Shown here: piece after piece, positions 9,165 to 16,864 of the stretch
Layout of the letters: every line of letters starts with the position of its first letter
How positions within the stretch are numbered: position 1 is the first letter of the stretch
NCBI GenBank assembly: GCA_009780175.1
Contig: WRAO01000011.1
Coordinates: 19,868 to 83,867 of the forward strand
DNA length: 64,000 nt
Direction of reading: 5' to 3'
From: Oscillospiraceae bacterium
GTDB taxonomy: Bacteria; Bacillota; Clostridia; Oscillospirales; Oscillospiraceae
Translations under genes and position numbers: made by a program
The notes under the pieces: generated by a model
Told to the model about the DNA's origin: nothing
What the model saw: only the letters and a program-made list of their open reading frames with translations
Database searches by the model: none

Positions 9165-9256
9165 ATTATAGTTTCCCTCCTTATGAGGCGAACCCCGTAG
9201 AGCCTCTACTCCTGCTTGGCCCTCAGACACCCGCTGATCGAGCGATAAATACACCA

Positions 9257-9286
9257 ACATGCTGGGGGTATGAGGCCCCAGCATGT
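9257..9286. other. Hairpin in the nifS leader; terminator-like on the plus strand
   Basis: ACATGCTGGGG/CCCCAGCATGT with a short loop. On the plus strand it is followed by CTATTTTTTT and would stop antisense transcripts; in the nifS mRNA it forms a strong hairpin in a leader of about 130 bases. The rest of that leader (9165-9256) also contains self-complementary parts (GTAGAGGCTCTAC) and CCTC a few bases before the GGAGGG of nifS, so it might mask the ribosome binding site. Confidence 0.5.
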
Positions 9287-9307
9287 CTATTTTTTTGATA
9301 ACCTTCA

Positions 9308-9336
9308 CTCTATACTATAGGATTTTGTTTGTCAAT
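9308..9336 (-). promoter_or_regulatory. Promoter of nifS-nadA-nifU
   Basis: On the minus strand TTGACA (9336-9331), then 17 bases, then TAGAGT; TATAGA with 15-base spacing is an alternative -10. The -35 box lies inside the palindrome 9333-9349. Confidence 0.6.
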
Positions 9337-9349
9337 ACATGGTATTGAT
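9333..9349. promoter_or_regulatory. Palindromic operator candidate between nifS and rex
   Basis: Perfect inverted repeat TCAATAC-ATG-GTATTGA. It overlaps the -35 boxes of both divergent promoters, so one bound protein could block both. Rex itself is a candidate, but the usual clostridial Rex site (TTGTTAA-type halves) does not match well, so the binder is unknown. Confidence 0.6.
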
Positions 9350-9375
9350 ATTCTGCCCCAAATCATGCTATAATA
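9346..9375 (+). promoter_or_regulatory. Promoter of rex
   Basis: TTGATA, 18 bases, TATAAT, with a TG one base before the -10 (extended -10). The start of transcription would fall about 50 bases before the rex ATG. Confidence 0.75.
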
Positions 9376-9431
9376 TCTGCGATAGTCCAAAAAACGGCAA
9401 CTTTCTACAGAAACAGGAGGCGCGCCATTTC

Positions 9432-10085
9432 ATGCCTAAAAACAAGGTCAGCCACAACGTCGTTTTGCGTCTGCCCCGGTATTTGCGATATCTCGAAGAG
9501 CTCCGTGTCCGAAACGTGGTCCGCATCTCCTCCGGAGAACTCGGGCAGCTCATGGGCATCACCGCCTCTCAAATCCGGCAGGACCTCTCCTGCTTCGGCG
9601 GATTCGGGCAGCAGGGCTATGGCTATAATGTAGACATGCTCATCAAAGAAGTCTCTGATATCCTAGGTATTCGCCACGAGCGGACAGCCATTGTCATCGG
9701 CGCTGGCAATCTGGGCCGGGCAATCATCGGCAAATTCCCCTTCCAGCAATACGGCTTCCGCCTCACAGGCGCCTATGACCTCGCAGAGAATCTCATCGGC
9801 GAGCAGATCGGCCCCGTCGCCATTCGCCATATGAACCAGCTGGCAACGGACCTCCAGAGCGCACCGCCCGACATCGCAGTACTCACCATGTCCAGCAACA
9901 GCGCCGACGCAATCGCCGAACAACTGATCGCCGCCGGCGTGCGCGGCCTCTGGAATTTTACAAACGTAGACCTCACCGTCTCCAACCCCAACGTTGTCGT
10001 AGAGAATCTCCCCTTCTCCGACAGCCTACTTACTCTCAACTACTACATGACACACGGCACCAACCGCGACAGCACAGACAAATAG
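9432..10085 (+). CDS. rex: Redox-sensing transcriptional repressor Rex
   Basis: 217 residues, the usual Rex length. Seen: winged-helix DNA-binding domain (about residues 1-80) with RLPRYLRYLEELR, ISSGELGQLMGITASQIRQDLSCFGGFGQQGYGY, then a Rossmann domain with the NAD(H) motif GAGNLGRAI and the C-terminal swapped helix (NYYMTHG). Rex represses fermentation and redox genes when NADH/NAD+ is low and releases DNA when NADH binds. AGGAGG before 9432 sets the start; the longer upstream frame lacks one. It is divergent from nifS-nadA-nifU with a shared palindrome, which suggests that NAD synthesis and Rex are controlled together. Confidence 0.95.
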   Translation: MPKNKVSHNVVLRLPRYLRYLEELRVRNVVRISSGELGQLMGITASQIRQDLSCFGGFGQQGYGYNVDMLIKEVSDILGIRHERTAIVIGAGNLGRAIIGKFPFQQYGFRLTGAYDLAENLIGEQIGPVAIRHMNQLATDLQSAPPDIAVLTMSSNSADAIAEQLIAAGVRGLWNFTNVDLTVSNPNVVVENLPFSDSLLTLNYYMTHGTNRDSTDK

Positions 10086-10139
10086 CAACCCCACACGTCC
10101 GCACGTTTTATGGACGACTCCTGAAAGAAGGCCACCTGC

Positions 10140-12539
10140 ATGTTAAAACCACGAAAACTGCTCACGCTTGCCCTCACGACACTACTCCTATTCACCGCAA
10201 TCCCTGTCGCGGCTTTTGCTCAGCCCGCGGAGCCATTCGCCCTGGGCAACACCCCCACAAACAGCCTCCACGGCGGGACGATGGTTTCTTACAACGGCAC
10301 CTTCTTCTGGGCAGACCACACCGGCATCTACGCCAACGACACTTTGCTCACGAACGAAGCCGGCCGCCACCTCAACGTCCTCCACGGCGGCCTCTATTTC
10401 ACCACCGGGGACGGCCCAACTATCCTACACCGCTTCGATCTAACCTCCGGCGCAACCACAACCGTCCTCACCTGGGACACCGCAATTGACCAACTTTACA
10501 TCGTCTCCGACGGCATGGTGCTCCTCCTATCCGAAGGCCGCGTACACCGGATAAACCGAACGACCCACGCGACTACTATCGACAATGCCGTCTACCCTGT
10601 CGTCGGCTTCATCCCCACCCCCTACGGCACCATCTACGCCACAGGCCAACTGGGCGACTACCGCCTATACGCAGACGATCGACTGATCGAAGCCGGAGTC
10701 TCCCGCTTTTTCACAGAAGACGACGCCCTGATTGTCCGCCGAGGCACGGAAAATTTCGAGGCGAACTTTAGAAACCTCTTCATCGGTGCCATTACGCTCA
10801 CAGCCTATCAACCCCGTATCAACAACGACCTCCAGTTATTCTCGGCAACCCCGGCAGGCGTACCCCACATCCTCCCGCTCAACGCGGCCCCCGCCATAAC
10901 CACCTACAGCCTCCCGCTCAGCCAGGCACAGCAAAACATCGTGCGCCGCGCCCGCCAACAACTGGAAATCCGCTGGACTCCGCTGGAAGACATCGTCGGC
11001 TGGCGCGGAACCTATACCTTCCGGGCTGGCAACACCTACATCGGCATCCCTTACGCCCAACCGATCAACCAAGGCCGCTATATCCCCTGGGGCGCTTCTT
11101 TGGAGCGGTTCATCAACGCCGTGAAGGACATCAACAGCCCCATGTACACCAGTTTCTCCTACATCGGCACCCACGCCAATATTGGCCCCTTTTATGGATC
11201 AGACTGCTCCTCTTTCGTGTCCTGGGCCCTGAACCAACCTCGCCGCACCCATACCGGCACCTTCCCCACCTACGCGCACCGGATTACGCAGAGTATCTAC
11301 GCCGTTGAAGTGGGAGACGTGTTCAACGCCCCGCACCATAACCTCCTCGTCACAGCGGTAGAGTTTGACGCCGCCGGCAACCTCGTGGCGATCGAAACCA
11401 TGGAGCAAGACGTCCCTCTGCCCTTCCACCGCCGCTTCGGCGCGGGCGGCACAGACGGCGGCCTGCAAAACCTTGTAGACAGAACCTTTGGTAGAGGCTT
11501 CCACCTCTATCGCAGTAACTTCCTGGCCGATGGAGACGTCCCTTTCACCCCCTCTCCCGTCGTCAACGTGGAAGACGGGCAACGGCACATCATCACAACC
11601 GTAGCCGGATCCGGCGGCGTCATCAGCCCCGGCGGCCTGACCCCCGTGCCAGTCGGTTATGACCAACGTTTCGTCATCCACGCCCGCCAGGGCTACAGCA
11701 TCTCCCGCGTGCTGATTAACGGCACAGATGTTGGCCTCGTCTCCGAATGGACCTTCTCGAACGTCACCACAGATGCCAGAATCGAAGTCCAATTCACCCG
11801 CAGCAACAACCCCTTCCTCGATGTAAACGAGGACGACTGGTTCCACGACGCCGTGTTTCACGTCTTCCAGCAAGACCTCATGCGCGGCATCTCTCCAACC
11901 CACTTCTCCCCCAACGTCACCACCACACGCGGCATGTTCGTCACCATCCTCGCCCGTATGGCCGGCGTCCGCGCGGAAGACTGGGCCTTCCCCGGCACAG
12001 TGACCGGAACTACAGTCAACATCCGGCGCGGTCCCAGCACGGGCCACGGCGTCCTCGCACAAGCCCGTAGAGGGGATACCGTGCAAATCATCGGCCACGT
12101 GGGAGACTGGTACCGCGTCCACCACGCAGGCCAGACAGCCTATGTCTTCCGAGACCACATCGACGCCCAACGGCGCACCTTCACAGACGTCGCCCCCGGC
12201 GCCTTCTATGCGCCCTATGCGGAATGGGCCAATACCAACAACGTCACCACAGGCACCGGCGAAGGTCTGTTCAGCCCCAACCAGACCATCACCCGCCAAG
12301 AGATGACCACCCTGCTCTATCGCTATATCACGGTGATGAACATCTCTCTCCAGCAGAACGACTTCCCACCCTTCCCCGACCTAGACACCGTCTCCCCCTG
12401 GGCGCTGCCCGGCGTAACAGCTCTACACCGCGCCGGAATCCTACAGGGCCTCCCCGGCGGCAACTTTAACCCCTTTGGGCATAGCGACAGAGCCAGCGTA
12501 GCCCAGATCGTTTCGAATTTTCATCAGTTATATGGTTGA
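10140..12539 (+). CDS. Secreted NlpC/P60-like protein with SH3b and three SLH domains
   Basis: 799 residues. Seen in order: signal peptide (1-27, ending AFA); a repeat-rich beta region (about 40-280) reminiscent of DUF5050/propeller segments; an NlpC/P60- or CHAP-like domain with SDCSSFVSWAL (Cys near 357) and PHHNLLVTAVE (His near 400); a bacterial-repeat/Ig-like module (about 470-555); an SLH domain (FLDVNEDDWFHDAVF, about 560-610); an SH3b domain (VNIRRGPSTGHGVLAQARRGDTVQI, about 620-675); and two more SLH domains (about 680-730 and 740-799). SLH domains attach proteins to pyruvylated wall polymers, so this is a likely surface peptidoglycan hydrolase. The SH3b placed between the SLH repeats is unusual. 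Monocistronic, with a terminator directly after. Confidence 0.85.
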   Translation: MLKPRKLLTLALTTLLLFTAIPVAAFAQPAEPFALGNTPTNSLHGGTMVSYNGTFFWADHTGIYANDTLLTNEAGRHLNVLHGGLYFTTGDGPTILHRFDLTSGATTTVLTWDTAIDQLYIVSDGMVLLLSEGRVHRINRTTHATTIDNAVYPVVGFIPTPYGTIYATGQLGDYRLYADDRLIEAGVSRFFTEDDALIVRRGTENFEANFRNLFIGAITLTAYQPRINNDLQLFSATPAGVPHILPLNAAPAITTYSLPLSQAQQNIVRRARQQLEIRWTPLEDIVGWRGTYTFRAGNTYIGIPYAQPINQGRYIPWGASLERFINAVKDINSPMYTSFSYIGTHANIGPFYGSDCSSFVSWALNQPRRTHTGTFPTYAHRITQSIYAVEVGDVFNAPHHNLLVTAVEFDAAGNLVAIETMEQDVPLPFHRRFGAGGTDGGLQNLVDRTFGRGFHLYRSNFLADGDVPFTPSPVVNVEDGQRHIITTVAGSGGVISPGGLTPVPVGYDQRFVIHARQGYSISRVLINGTDVGLVSEWTFSNVTTDARIEVQFTRSNNPFLDVNEDDWFHDAVFHVFQQDLMRGISPTHFSPNVTTTRGMFVTILARMAGVRAEDWAFPGTVTGTTVNIRRGPSTGHGVLAQARRGDTVQIIGHVGDWYRVHHAGQTAYVFRDHIDAQRRTFTDVAPGAFYAPYAEWANTNNVTTGTGEGLFSPNQTITRQEMTTLLYRYITVMNISLQQNDFPPFPDLDTVSPWALPGVTALHRAGILQGLPGGNFNPFGHSDRASVAQIVSNFHQLYG

Positions 12540-12547
12540 GGAATAGC

Positions 12548-12580
12548 AAAGAAGCCCCCGTCAATGACGGGGGCTTCTTT
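12548..12580 (+). terminator. Terminator of the SLH protein gene
   Basis: AAAGAAGCCCCCGTCA / TGACGGGGGCTTCTTT, perfect stem, T-rich right end; A-rich left flank makes it usable by queH as well. Confidence 0.88.
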
Positions 12581-12583
12581 GTT

Positions 12584-12629
12584 GGGACGCGCATTGCGCG
12601 TCCGCGGACGGCCAATGGCCGCCCCTACG
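12584..12629. repeat. Double short palindromic repeat, ends in GCCCCTACG
   Basis: Two joined palindromes, GGGACGCGCA/TGCGCGTCC and GGACGGCCA/TGGCCGCCCC, ending in the family signature CGCCCCTAC-like GCCCCTACG. Its CTA supplies the queH stop codon (TAG at 12627-12625 on the minus strand). Confidence 0.7.
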
Positions 12630-13221
12630 CAGTGGGTTTACACCCGCAATACCTCTGCCGATAGAGCCCCAGCTCTTCCGACAAGGCCACACTCCGCTGA
12701 TGCCCGCCCACCTTCTTGAAATCCGCCGGGAGATGGGCCACGCCATACCGCACGCTCACAGCCTCCCCTATCCCATTGAGCAGTTCCGCGTCCTTCATCG
12801 GTCCTGTGGTGAGCGTGGTGCCGAAATAGTCGAAGCCCTGCTGTTGCGCGAGCCGGGCGGCCTCTTCCAAGCGGAAGGTAAAGCAGTTCACACACCGTGC
12901 CCCGCCCTCAGGCTCGGCCTCCAAACCCCTAGTCGCCGCCACAAAAGCCGCCACATCATAGGGACCTTCCAGTAATGTCACCGGATAGCGCGTCGGTATC
13001 CCCTCCACAACCAACTTCTGCGTCTCCACCCGCCGCTGATACTCGTCCTCCGGGAGAATATTCGGATTGTAGAAGTAAAGCGTCACCGCAAAATGTCCCC
13101 CCAACCGCTCTAACGCGACAGTCGAGCACGGCCCACAACAGCTATGAAGCAACAGCGTGCTCCCCGGCTGCGTAGTAGCAATCATTTGTTCCATTTCCTC
13201 GTAATACGCTCGTTTCGCCAT
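12625..13221 (-). CDS. queH: Epoxyqueuosine reductase QueH
   Basis: 198-residue QueH (former DUF208), the oxygen- and cobalamin-independent enzyme that reduces epoxyqueuosine in tRNA to queuosine, typical of anaerobes. Seen: cysteine motifs HSCCGPCS (about residue 28), CVNCFTFRLEEAA (about 103) and YCGCKPT at the C terminus, plus FYNPNILPEDEYQRR and FDYFGTTLTTGPMKD. The ATG at 13221 has GAGGGG six bases upstream. Other queuosine genes are absent from the window. The C-terminal codon is followed by a stop derived from a repeat element. Confidence 0.93.
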   Translation of the reverse strand: MAKRAYYEEMEQMIATTQPGSTLLLHSCCGPCSTVALERLGGHFAVTLYFYNPNILPEDEYQRRVETQKLVVEGIPTRYPVTLLEGPYDVAAFVAATRGLEAEPEGGARCVNCFTFRLEEAARLAQQQGFDYFGTTLTTGPMKDAELLNGIGEAVSVRYGVAHLPADFKKVGGHQRSVALSEELGLYRQRYCGCKPTA

Positions 13222-13242
13222 CTCGGCCCCTCTTTTTCTCAT

Positions 13243-13300
13243 GTAGGGACGAACTGTGTTCACCCGTTTCGGATCCAGACGAATACAATTCGCCCCTACG
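13243..13300. repeat. Short palindromic repeat GTAGGGAC...CGCCCCTACG
   Basis: Begins GTAGGGACGAACTGTGTTC and ends GAATACAATTCGCCCCTACG; imperfect long inverted repeat of the GTAGGGGCG family, between divergent queH and the thiamine pyrophosphokinase gene. Confidence 0.7.
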
Positions 13301-13385
13301 ATTAGTATGGCGCAAAGGATTCCCTTTGTCAATCGACCCGGATGGTGGTATACTGCTATTGTCAAAGAAAGGGCGTGATCTCCGA

Positions 13386-14000
13386 ATGCGAGCTACCATC
13401 CTCAGCGGCGGCGCCATGACCGACTATACCTATTTCCAACAATTCCTGCGCCCAGACGATGTCATCATCGCGGCAGACAGCGGCTATCGCCACGCAGAGG
13501 CCCTATGTCTCCGCCCCCGCATACTCCTCGGAGACTTTGATTCTCTGGACCACCCCCCCGCAGACATCGAAACGCTTCGCATCCCCCGGGAGAACGATTA
13601 TACCGACACTGAATTTGCCGTCAATTGGGCCCGCGCCCAAGGCATTCGCGACTTCCTCTTCCTCGGCACTATCGGCACCCGGATGGACCATACACTGACC
13701 AACATCCTGCGCCTCTCCGACCTCCTCGATCAAGGCGAGCATGGCGAGATGATAGACGAACACAACCGCATCTGGATCACCAATTCAGCAATTGAGATCA
13801 TCGGCGCCCCGGGAGCCCTCCTATCCCTCATCCCTCTCACCCCCTGCATCGGTGTGACCACAAAAAACCTCGCCTACCCGCTTCAGGATGCCACCCTATA
13901 CGTCGGCCACGGACGCGGCGTCAGCAATGTACTCCTTACAGAGACAGCAAACATCCGCCTCTCCTCAGGGAAACTTTTGGTCATGCTGTGTAAAGACTAA
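13386..14000 (+). CDS. thiN: Thiamine pyrophosphokinase
   Basis: 204 residues. Transfers pyrophosphate from ATP to thiamine to form the cofactor TPP. Seen: IIAADSGYRHAEAL, the metal-binding motif LLGDFDSLD, NDYTDTEFAVNWA, GTIGTRMDHTLTNI, and a C-terminal TPK B1-type domain with GVSNVLLTETANIRLSSGKLLVML. The start at 13386 gives the conserved N terminus (ATILSGGA); the ribosome binding site (AAAGGG, about 13 bases away) is weak. In many Bacillota this gene follows rsgA and rpe, which is not the case here. Confidence 0.92.
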   Translation: MRATILSGGAMTDYTYFQQFLRPDDVIIAADSGYRHAEALCLRPRILLGDFDSLDHPPADIETLRIPRENDYTDTEFAVNWARAQGIRDFLFLGTIGTRMDHTLTNILRLSDLLDQGEHGEMIDEHNRIWITNSAIEIIGAPGALLSLIPLTPCIGVTTKNLAYPLQDATLYVGHGRGVSNVLLTETANIRLSSGKLLVMLCKD

Positions 14001-14012
14001 TTGAACATTCTA

Positions 14013-14021
14013 TGTTATAAT
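14013..14021 (+). promoter_or_regulatory. Extended -10 promoter of purE-purC-purK
   Basis: TG-T-TATAAT (14013-14021) 33 bases before the purE ATG; no good -35 box is visible, consistent with an extended -10 promoter. Confidence 0.5.
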
Positions 14022-14053
14022 CATACCAACACTTCACAGAGGGGGATTCTAGG

Positions 14054-14572
14054 ATGAAAGTCGGGATCATCATGGGAAGCGATTCAGACCTGCCCGTTAT
14101 GCGCGGCGCGGCTGATTTTCTGCGGGAGATGGATGTCGCGTTCGAACTCACCGTCGTCTCCGCACACCGCACACCGGATCGGCTCTACGAATATGCCACC
14201 ACCGCAAAAGAAAGAGGCCTCGGCGTCATCATCGCCGGAGCCGGGGGCGCGGCCCACCTACCCGGTATGGCCGCCTCGCTGACCACCCTGCCGGTGATCG
14301 GTGTCCCTGTCCAGACCAAAGCCCTCGGCGGTGTCGACTCACTCCACTCCATCGTCCAAATGCCCCCCGGCATCCCCGTGGCGACTATGGCGATCAACGG
14401 AGCAACGAACGCCGGAATCCTCGCAACCTCCATCCTCGCCATCACCGACCCCGTTCTCGCCGACCGTCTCGCTGATTACAAACGCGTTCTAAACGACCTC
14501 GTCCTCGGCAAAGTCAACCGGCTGGACAGGCTCGGCTACGAACAATACCTCCTAGAAATGGAGGGAAAATAA
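14054..14572 (+). CDS. purE: N5-carboxyaminoimidazole ribonucleotide mutase
   Basis: 172-residue class I PurE. Moves the carboxylate of N5-CAIR to carbon 4 in purine synthesis. Seen: [10 protein letters not shown] at the N terminus, [63 protein letters not shown]. Class I membership agrees with the presence of purK two genes downstream. AGAGGGGG precedes the start; the next gene begins two bases after the stop. Confidence 0.97.
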   Translation: MKVGIIMGSDSDLPVMRGAADFLREMDVAFELTVVSAHRTPDRLYEYATTAKERGLGVIIAGAGGAAHLPGMAASLTTLPVIGVPVQTKALGGVDSLHSIVQMPPGIPVATMAINGATNAGILATSILAITDPVLADRLADYKRVLNDLVLGKVNRLDRLGYEQYLLEMEGK

Positions 14573-14573
14573 G

Positions 14574-15254
14574 ATGACCCTCCTTTATTCTGGCAAGACA
14601 AAAGACGTCTACGAAAACCCAGACGGAACGTATACCCTCAAACTCAAAGACGACGCCACCGGCAAAAACGGCGTGTTCGATCCCGGCGAAAACACCGTCG
14701 GTCTTAGCATCCTTGGCCTTGGTCGCGAATCCCTCCGCCTCACGCGGTATTTCTTCGACAAACTCACCGCCGCCGGCATCCCCCACCACTTTATCAAAGC
14801 CGACATCGACGAAGTGACCATGACCGTCCGCCCCGCAACCGTCTTCGGCAAAGGCCTCGAATTCATCTGCCGCCCCGTCGCAGACGGCAGCTTCGTCCGC
14901 CGCTACGGCGCATATATACAGCCGGGCACAGACCTCGACTATCTGGTCGAAGTCACCCTCAAAGACGATGAGCGCGGCGACCCGCCCATCACGAAAGACG
15001 CCCTCCTCGCCCTCGGCCTCCTCACCGCTGAAGAGTACGAGACCTGCTACACCCTCACCCGCGCCATCACCAAACTCGTCGCGGACGATCTGGCGGCGAA
15101 GGGCTTGCGCTTGCATGATATTAAATTCGAATTTGGCAAAAACCGGGACGGCGAGATCATGCTCATCGACGAAATCTCCGGCGGCTGTATGCGCGCTTAT
15201 CAAAACGGCACGTCCGTCGCACCCTTGGATTTGACGAAGTTTATTGTGGGGTAA
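14574..15254 (+). CDS. purC: SAICAR synthase
   Basis: 226 residues, phosphoribosylaminoimidazole-succinocarboxamide synthase, which joins aspartate to CAIR with ATP. Seen: LLYSGKTKDVYENPDG at the N terminus, VRPATVFGKGLEFICRPVADGSFVRRYG, the metal/ATP segment KFEFGKNRDGEIMLIDEISGGCMR. Slightly shorter than the E. coli enzyme (237). Starts one base after the purE stop codon, within the purE-purC-purK run. Confidence 0.95.
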   Translation: MTLLYSGKTKDVYENPDGTYTLKLKDDATGKNGVFDPGENTVGLSILGLGRESLRLTRYFFDKLTAAGIPHHFIKADIDEVTMTVRPATVFGKGLEFICRPVADGSFVRRYGAYIQPGTDLDYLVEVTLKDDERGDPPITKDALLALGLLTAEEYETCYTLTRAITKLVADDLAAKGLRLHDIKFEFGKNRDGEIMLIDEISGGCMRAYQNGTSVAPLDLTKFIVG

Positions 15255-15334
15255 AATCGCCCCATTTTTGTTCCATTATTGCCCCGTTTTGGGCAGTCGA
15301 GCATAAAAAATTTATGAATAGAGCGAGGATTTCT

Positions 15335-16480
15335 ATGAAAAAGAGAATCGGCATCATCGGCGGCGGTCAACTGGGAAAAATGATGATTTTGGAAGCCAAA
15401 CGTCTTGGCTTTTACGTGGTCACCCTAGACCCCACCCCCAACTGCCCCTCCAGCAGCATCAGCGACCATCAAATCGTCGGCGCTTTTGACGATCCCGCGG
15501 CTTATGTCGAGCTCGCCAAGTTGGTAGATGTCATCACCTACGAATTCGAACACATCCACGCCCCTGTGCTGGAGGCCTTGGAACAACAGGGCCATACGAT
15601 CTACCCTTCCGTCTCTAGCCTCAAGACGATCCAGAACAAATATACCCAGAATCAGGCCCTAGAGGCTGCTGGCGTCCCTGTGCCGCGCTTTGCGCTCGTC
15701 GAAAGCGTCGCAGACATCAAGCATTGGGGCAATGCCGCCAACTTTGGCTATCCCCTCATGCTCAAAGCCACCCTCGGCGGGTATGACGGCAAGGGCAACG
15801 CCCTCATCCGGGACGAATCCGAGGCGGAATCTGCCTTCCAGTCTCTCGGCGGCGGCACGAGACAGGTTATGGTAGAAGAGTTCTGCGATTTCGAACGCGA
15901 AATTTCCATCATCGCCTCGCGCGGGATCGACGGGAGCCGCGTGATCTATCCGGCGGCGGAGAATCACCACAGAAACAGCATTCTTGACACGACCATCGTC
16001 CCGGCCCGCGTGCCGGATGAGGCGGTGACGAAGGCCACGGAAATCGCGAGCCGTGTGATGGAGGTCTTCCAAGGCGTTGGGACCTTCTGTGCGGAGATGT
16101 TTGTGTGCAGGGATGGCTCCGTCTCGGTCAACGAGGTCGCGCCGCGTCCGCATAACTCGGGACATTATACGATTGAAGGGTGCCTTGCGAATCAGTTTGA
16201 GAACCACATCCGGGCGATTGTGGGACTGCCCTTTGGCTGTGTGGAATTGCGTAATCCTACGGTCATGGTCAATCTGCTCGGCGAGAGCGATGGGGTGACG
16301 GAGCTCCATGGGCTGATGGAGGCGTATCAGGATCCATGTGTGAAGGTGCATCTCTATGGCAAGGAAACATCTGCGCTCAATCGGAAAATGGGGCATTTTA
16401 CGGTGGTGGATTACACCGTGGAAGGGGCTTTGGAGAAGGCCGAGCGGGCCAAGGGGCTTTTGCATGTGGTTGGGGTGTAG
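15335..16480 (+). CDS. purK: N5-carboxyaminoimidazole ribonucleotide synthase
   Basis: 381-residue ATP-grasp enzyme that carboxylates AIR with bicarbonate and ATP. Seen: the N-terminal loop IGIIGGGQLGKMMILEAKRLGF, DVITYEFEHI, the ATP-grasp segments KATLGGYDGKGNA and VMVEEFCDFEREISIIASR, and NEVAPRPHNSGHYTIEGC. The start at 15335 has GAGCGAGG upstream; a second ATG seven codons earlier does not. The base composition changes inside this gene: G 9/C 29 in 15421-15480 against G 25/C 12 in 16261-16320 on the plus strand. Confidence 0.96.
   Translation: MKKRIGIIGGGQLGKMMILEAKRLGFYVVTLDPTPNCPSSSISDHQIVGAFDDPAAYVELAKLVDVITYEFEHIHAPVLEALEQQGHTIYPSVSSLKTIQNKYTQNQALEAAGVPVPRFALVESVADIKHWGNAANFGYPLMLKATLGGYDGKGNALIRDESEAESAFQSLGGGTRQVMVEEFCDFEREISIIASRGIDGSRVIYPAAENHHRNSILDTTIVPARVPDEAVTKATEIASRVMEVFQGVGTFCAEMFVCRDGSVSVNEVAPRPHNSGHYTIEGCLANQFENHIRAIVGLPFGCVELRNPTVMVNLLGESDGVTELHGLMEAYQDPCVKVHLYGKETSALNRKMGHFTVVDYTVEGALEKAERAKGLLHVVGV
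15860..16140. other. Switch point of strand GC skew
   Basis: Left of here the plus strand is C-rich in genes of both directions (counted: 4021-4080 G 11/C 28; hutI-like, minus, 1261-1320 G 13/C 22). Right of here it is G-rich in genes of both directions (24121-24180 G 27/C 11; minus-strand ZIP gene, 39841-39900 G 26/C 14). Polarity matches a replication-origin-type change; no dnaA or obvious DnaA-box cluster is nearby. Confidence 0.55.
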
Positions 16481-16494
16481 GTGCCTCCTACCAG

Positions 16495-16860
16495 TGGTTT
16501 TTTCTGTTTTTAAATGAGCCTGCGGCTCGTTGCGCTCGTTTCGCCGAGGCGACTCTTGCCCAAAAAGTATGCAAAAAAATGCGCGTCAGATGGCTTTTCC
16601 CCCTGCCTGACGCCCCCGTTTTGACGTTTGGTTTGTGGGCATTCAAGGCCAATGGTTCCGCCGGACGAGGCGGAACCACGGAATTTTGTACGCACGGATA
16701 AAAGTCAAAAGGAAGAGATTTTTAAGAGAAACCATTCGGTTTCTCTTAAATCGCTTTTTTGCCTACTTTTTGTCAACACAAAAAGCAGGTCGCCTTCGGC
16801 GACATGAAGCGCTTGACCCGCCAGGCCAATAGAAATATCCCTATGGAGAAGAATACAAAG
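16495..16860. repeat. Mosaic intergenic repeat, copy A
   Basis: No gene is supported here. Blocks shared with copies at 20868, 43318 and 48180: GAGCCTGCGGCTCG with CTCGTTTCGCCGAGGCGAC; TTTTGACGTTTGGTTTGTGG; a GGTTCCGCC block; AAAAGGAAGAGATTTTTAAG; and the hairpin TTTAAGAGAAACC-ATTC-GGTTTCTCTTAAA (about 16721-16750). The right part (reading AAAAGGAAGAGAT) is in inverted order relative to the left part, so this copy looks like two head-to-head units. Confidence 0.75.
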
Positions 16861-16864
16861 CACA

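Noticed and set aside
9165..9308. N-terminal extension of nifS by 48 codons
   Set aside because: NifS proteins begin at the YADNAATT region; RBS lies just before 9164 and the upstream part is a hairpin-containing leader that includes the promoter end.
11199..12299. 366-codon minus-strand frame opposite the SLH protein gene
   Set aside because: Composition artefact; the plus-strand product has a signal peptide and recognisable domains.
15255..16860. A classical oriC or a dif site at the skew switch
   Set aside because: No TTATCCACA-like cluster, no dnaA/dnaN, and no sequence resembling the Bacillota dif consensus was found by eye; kept only as a skew observation.
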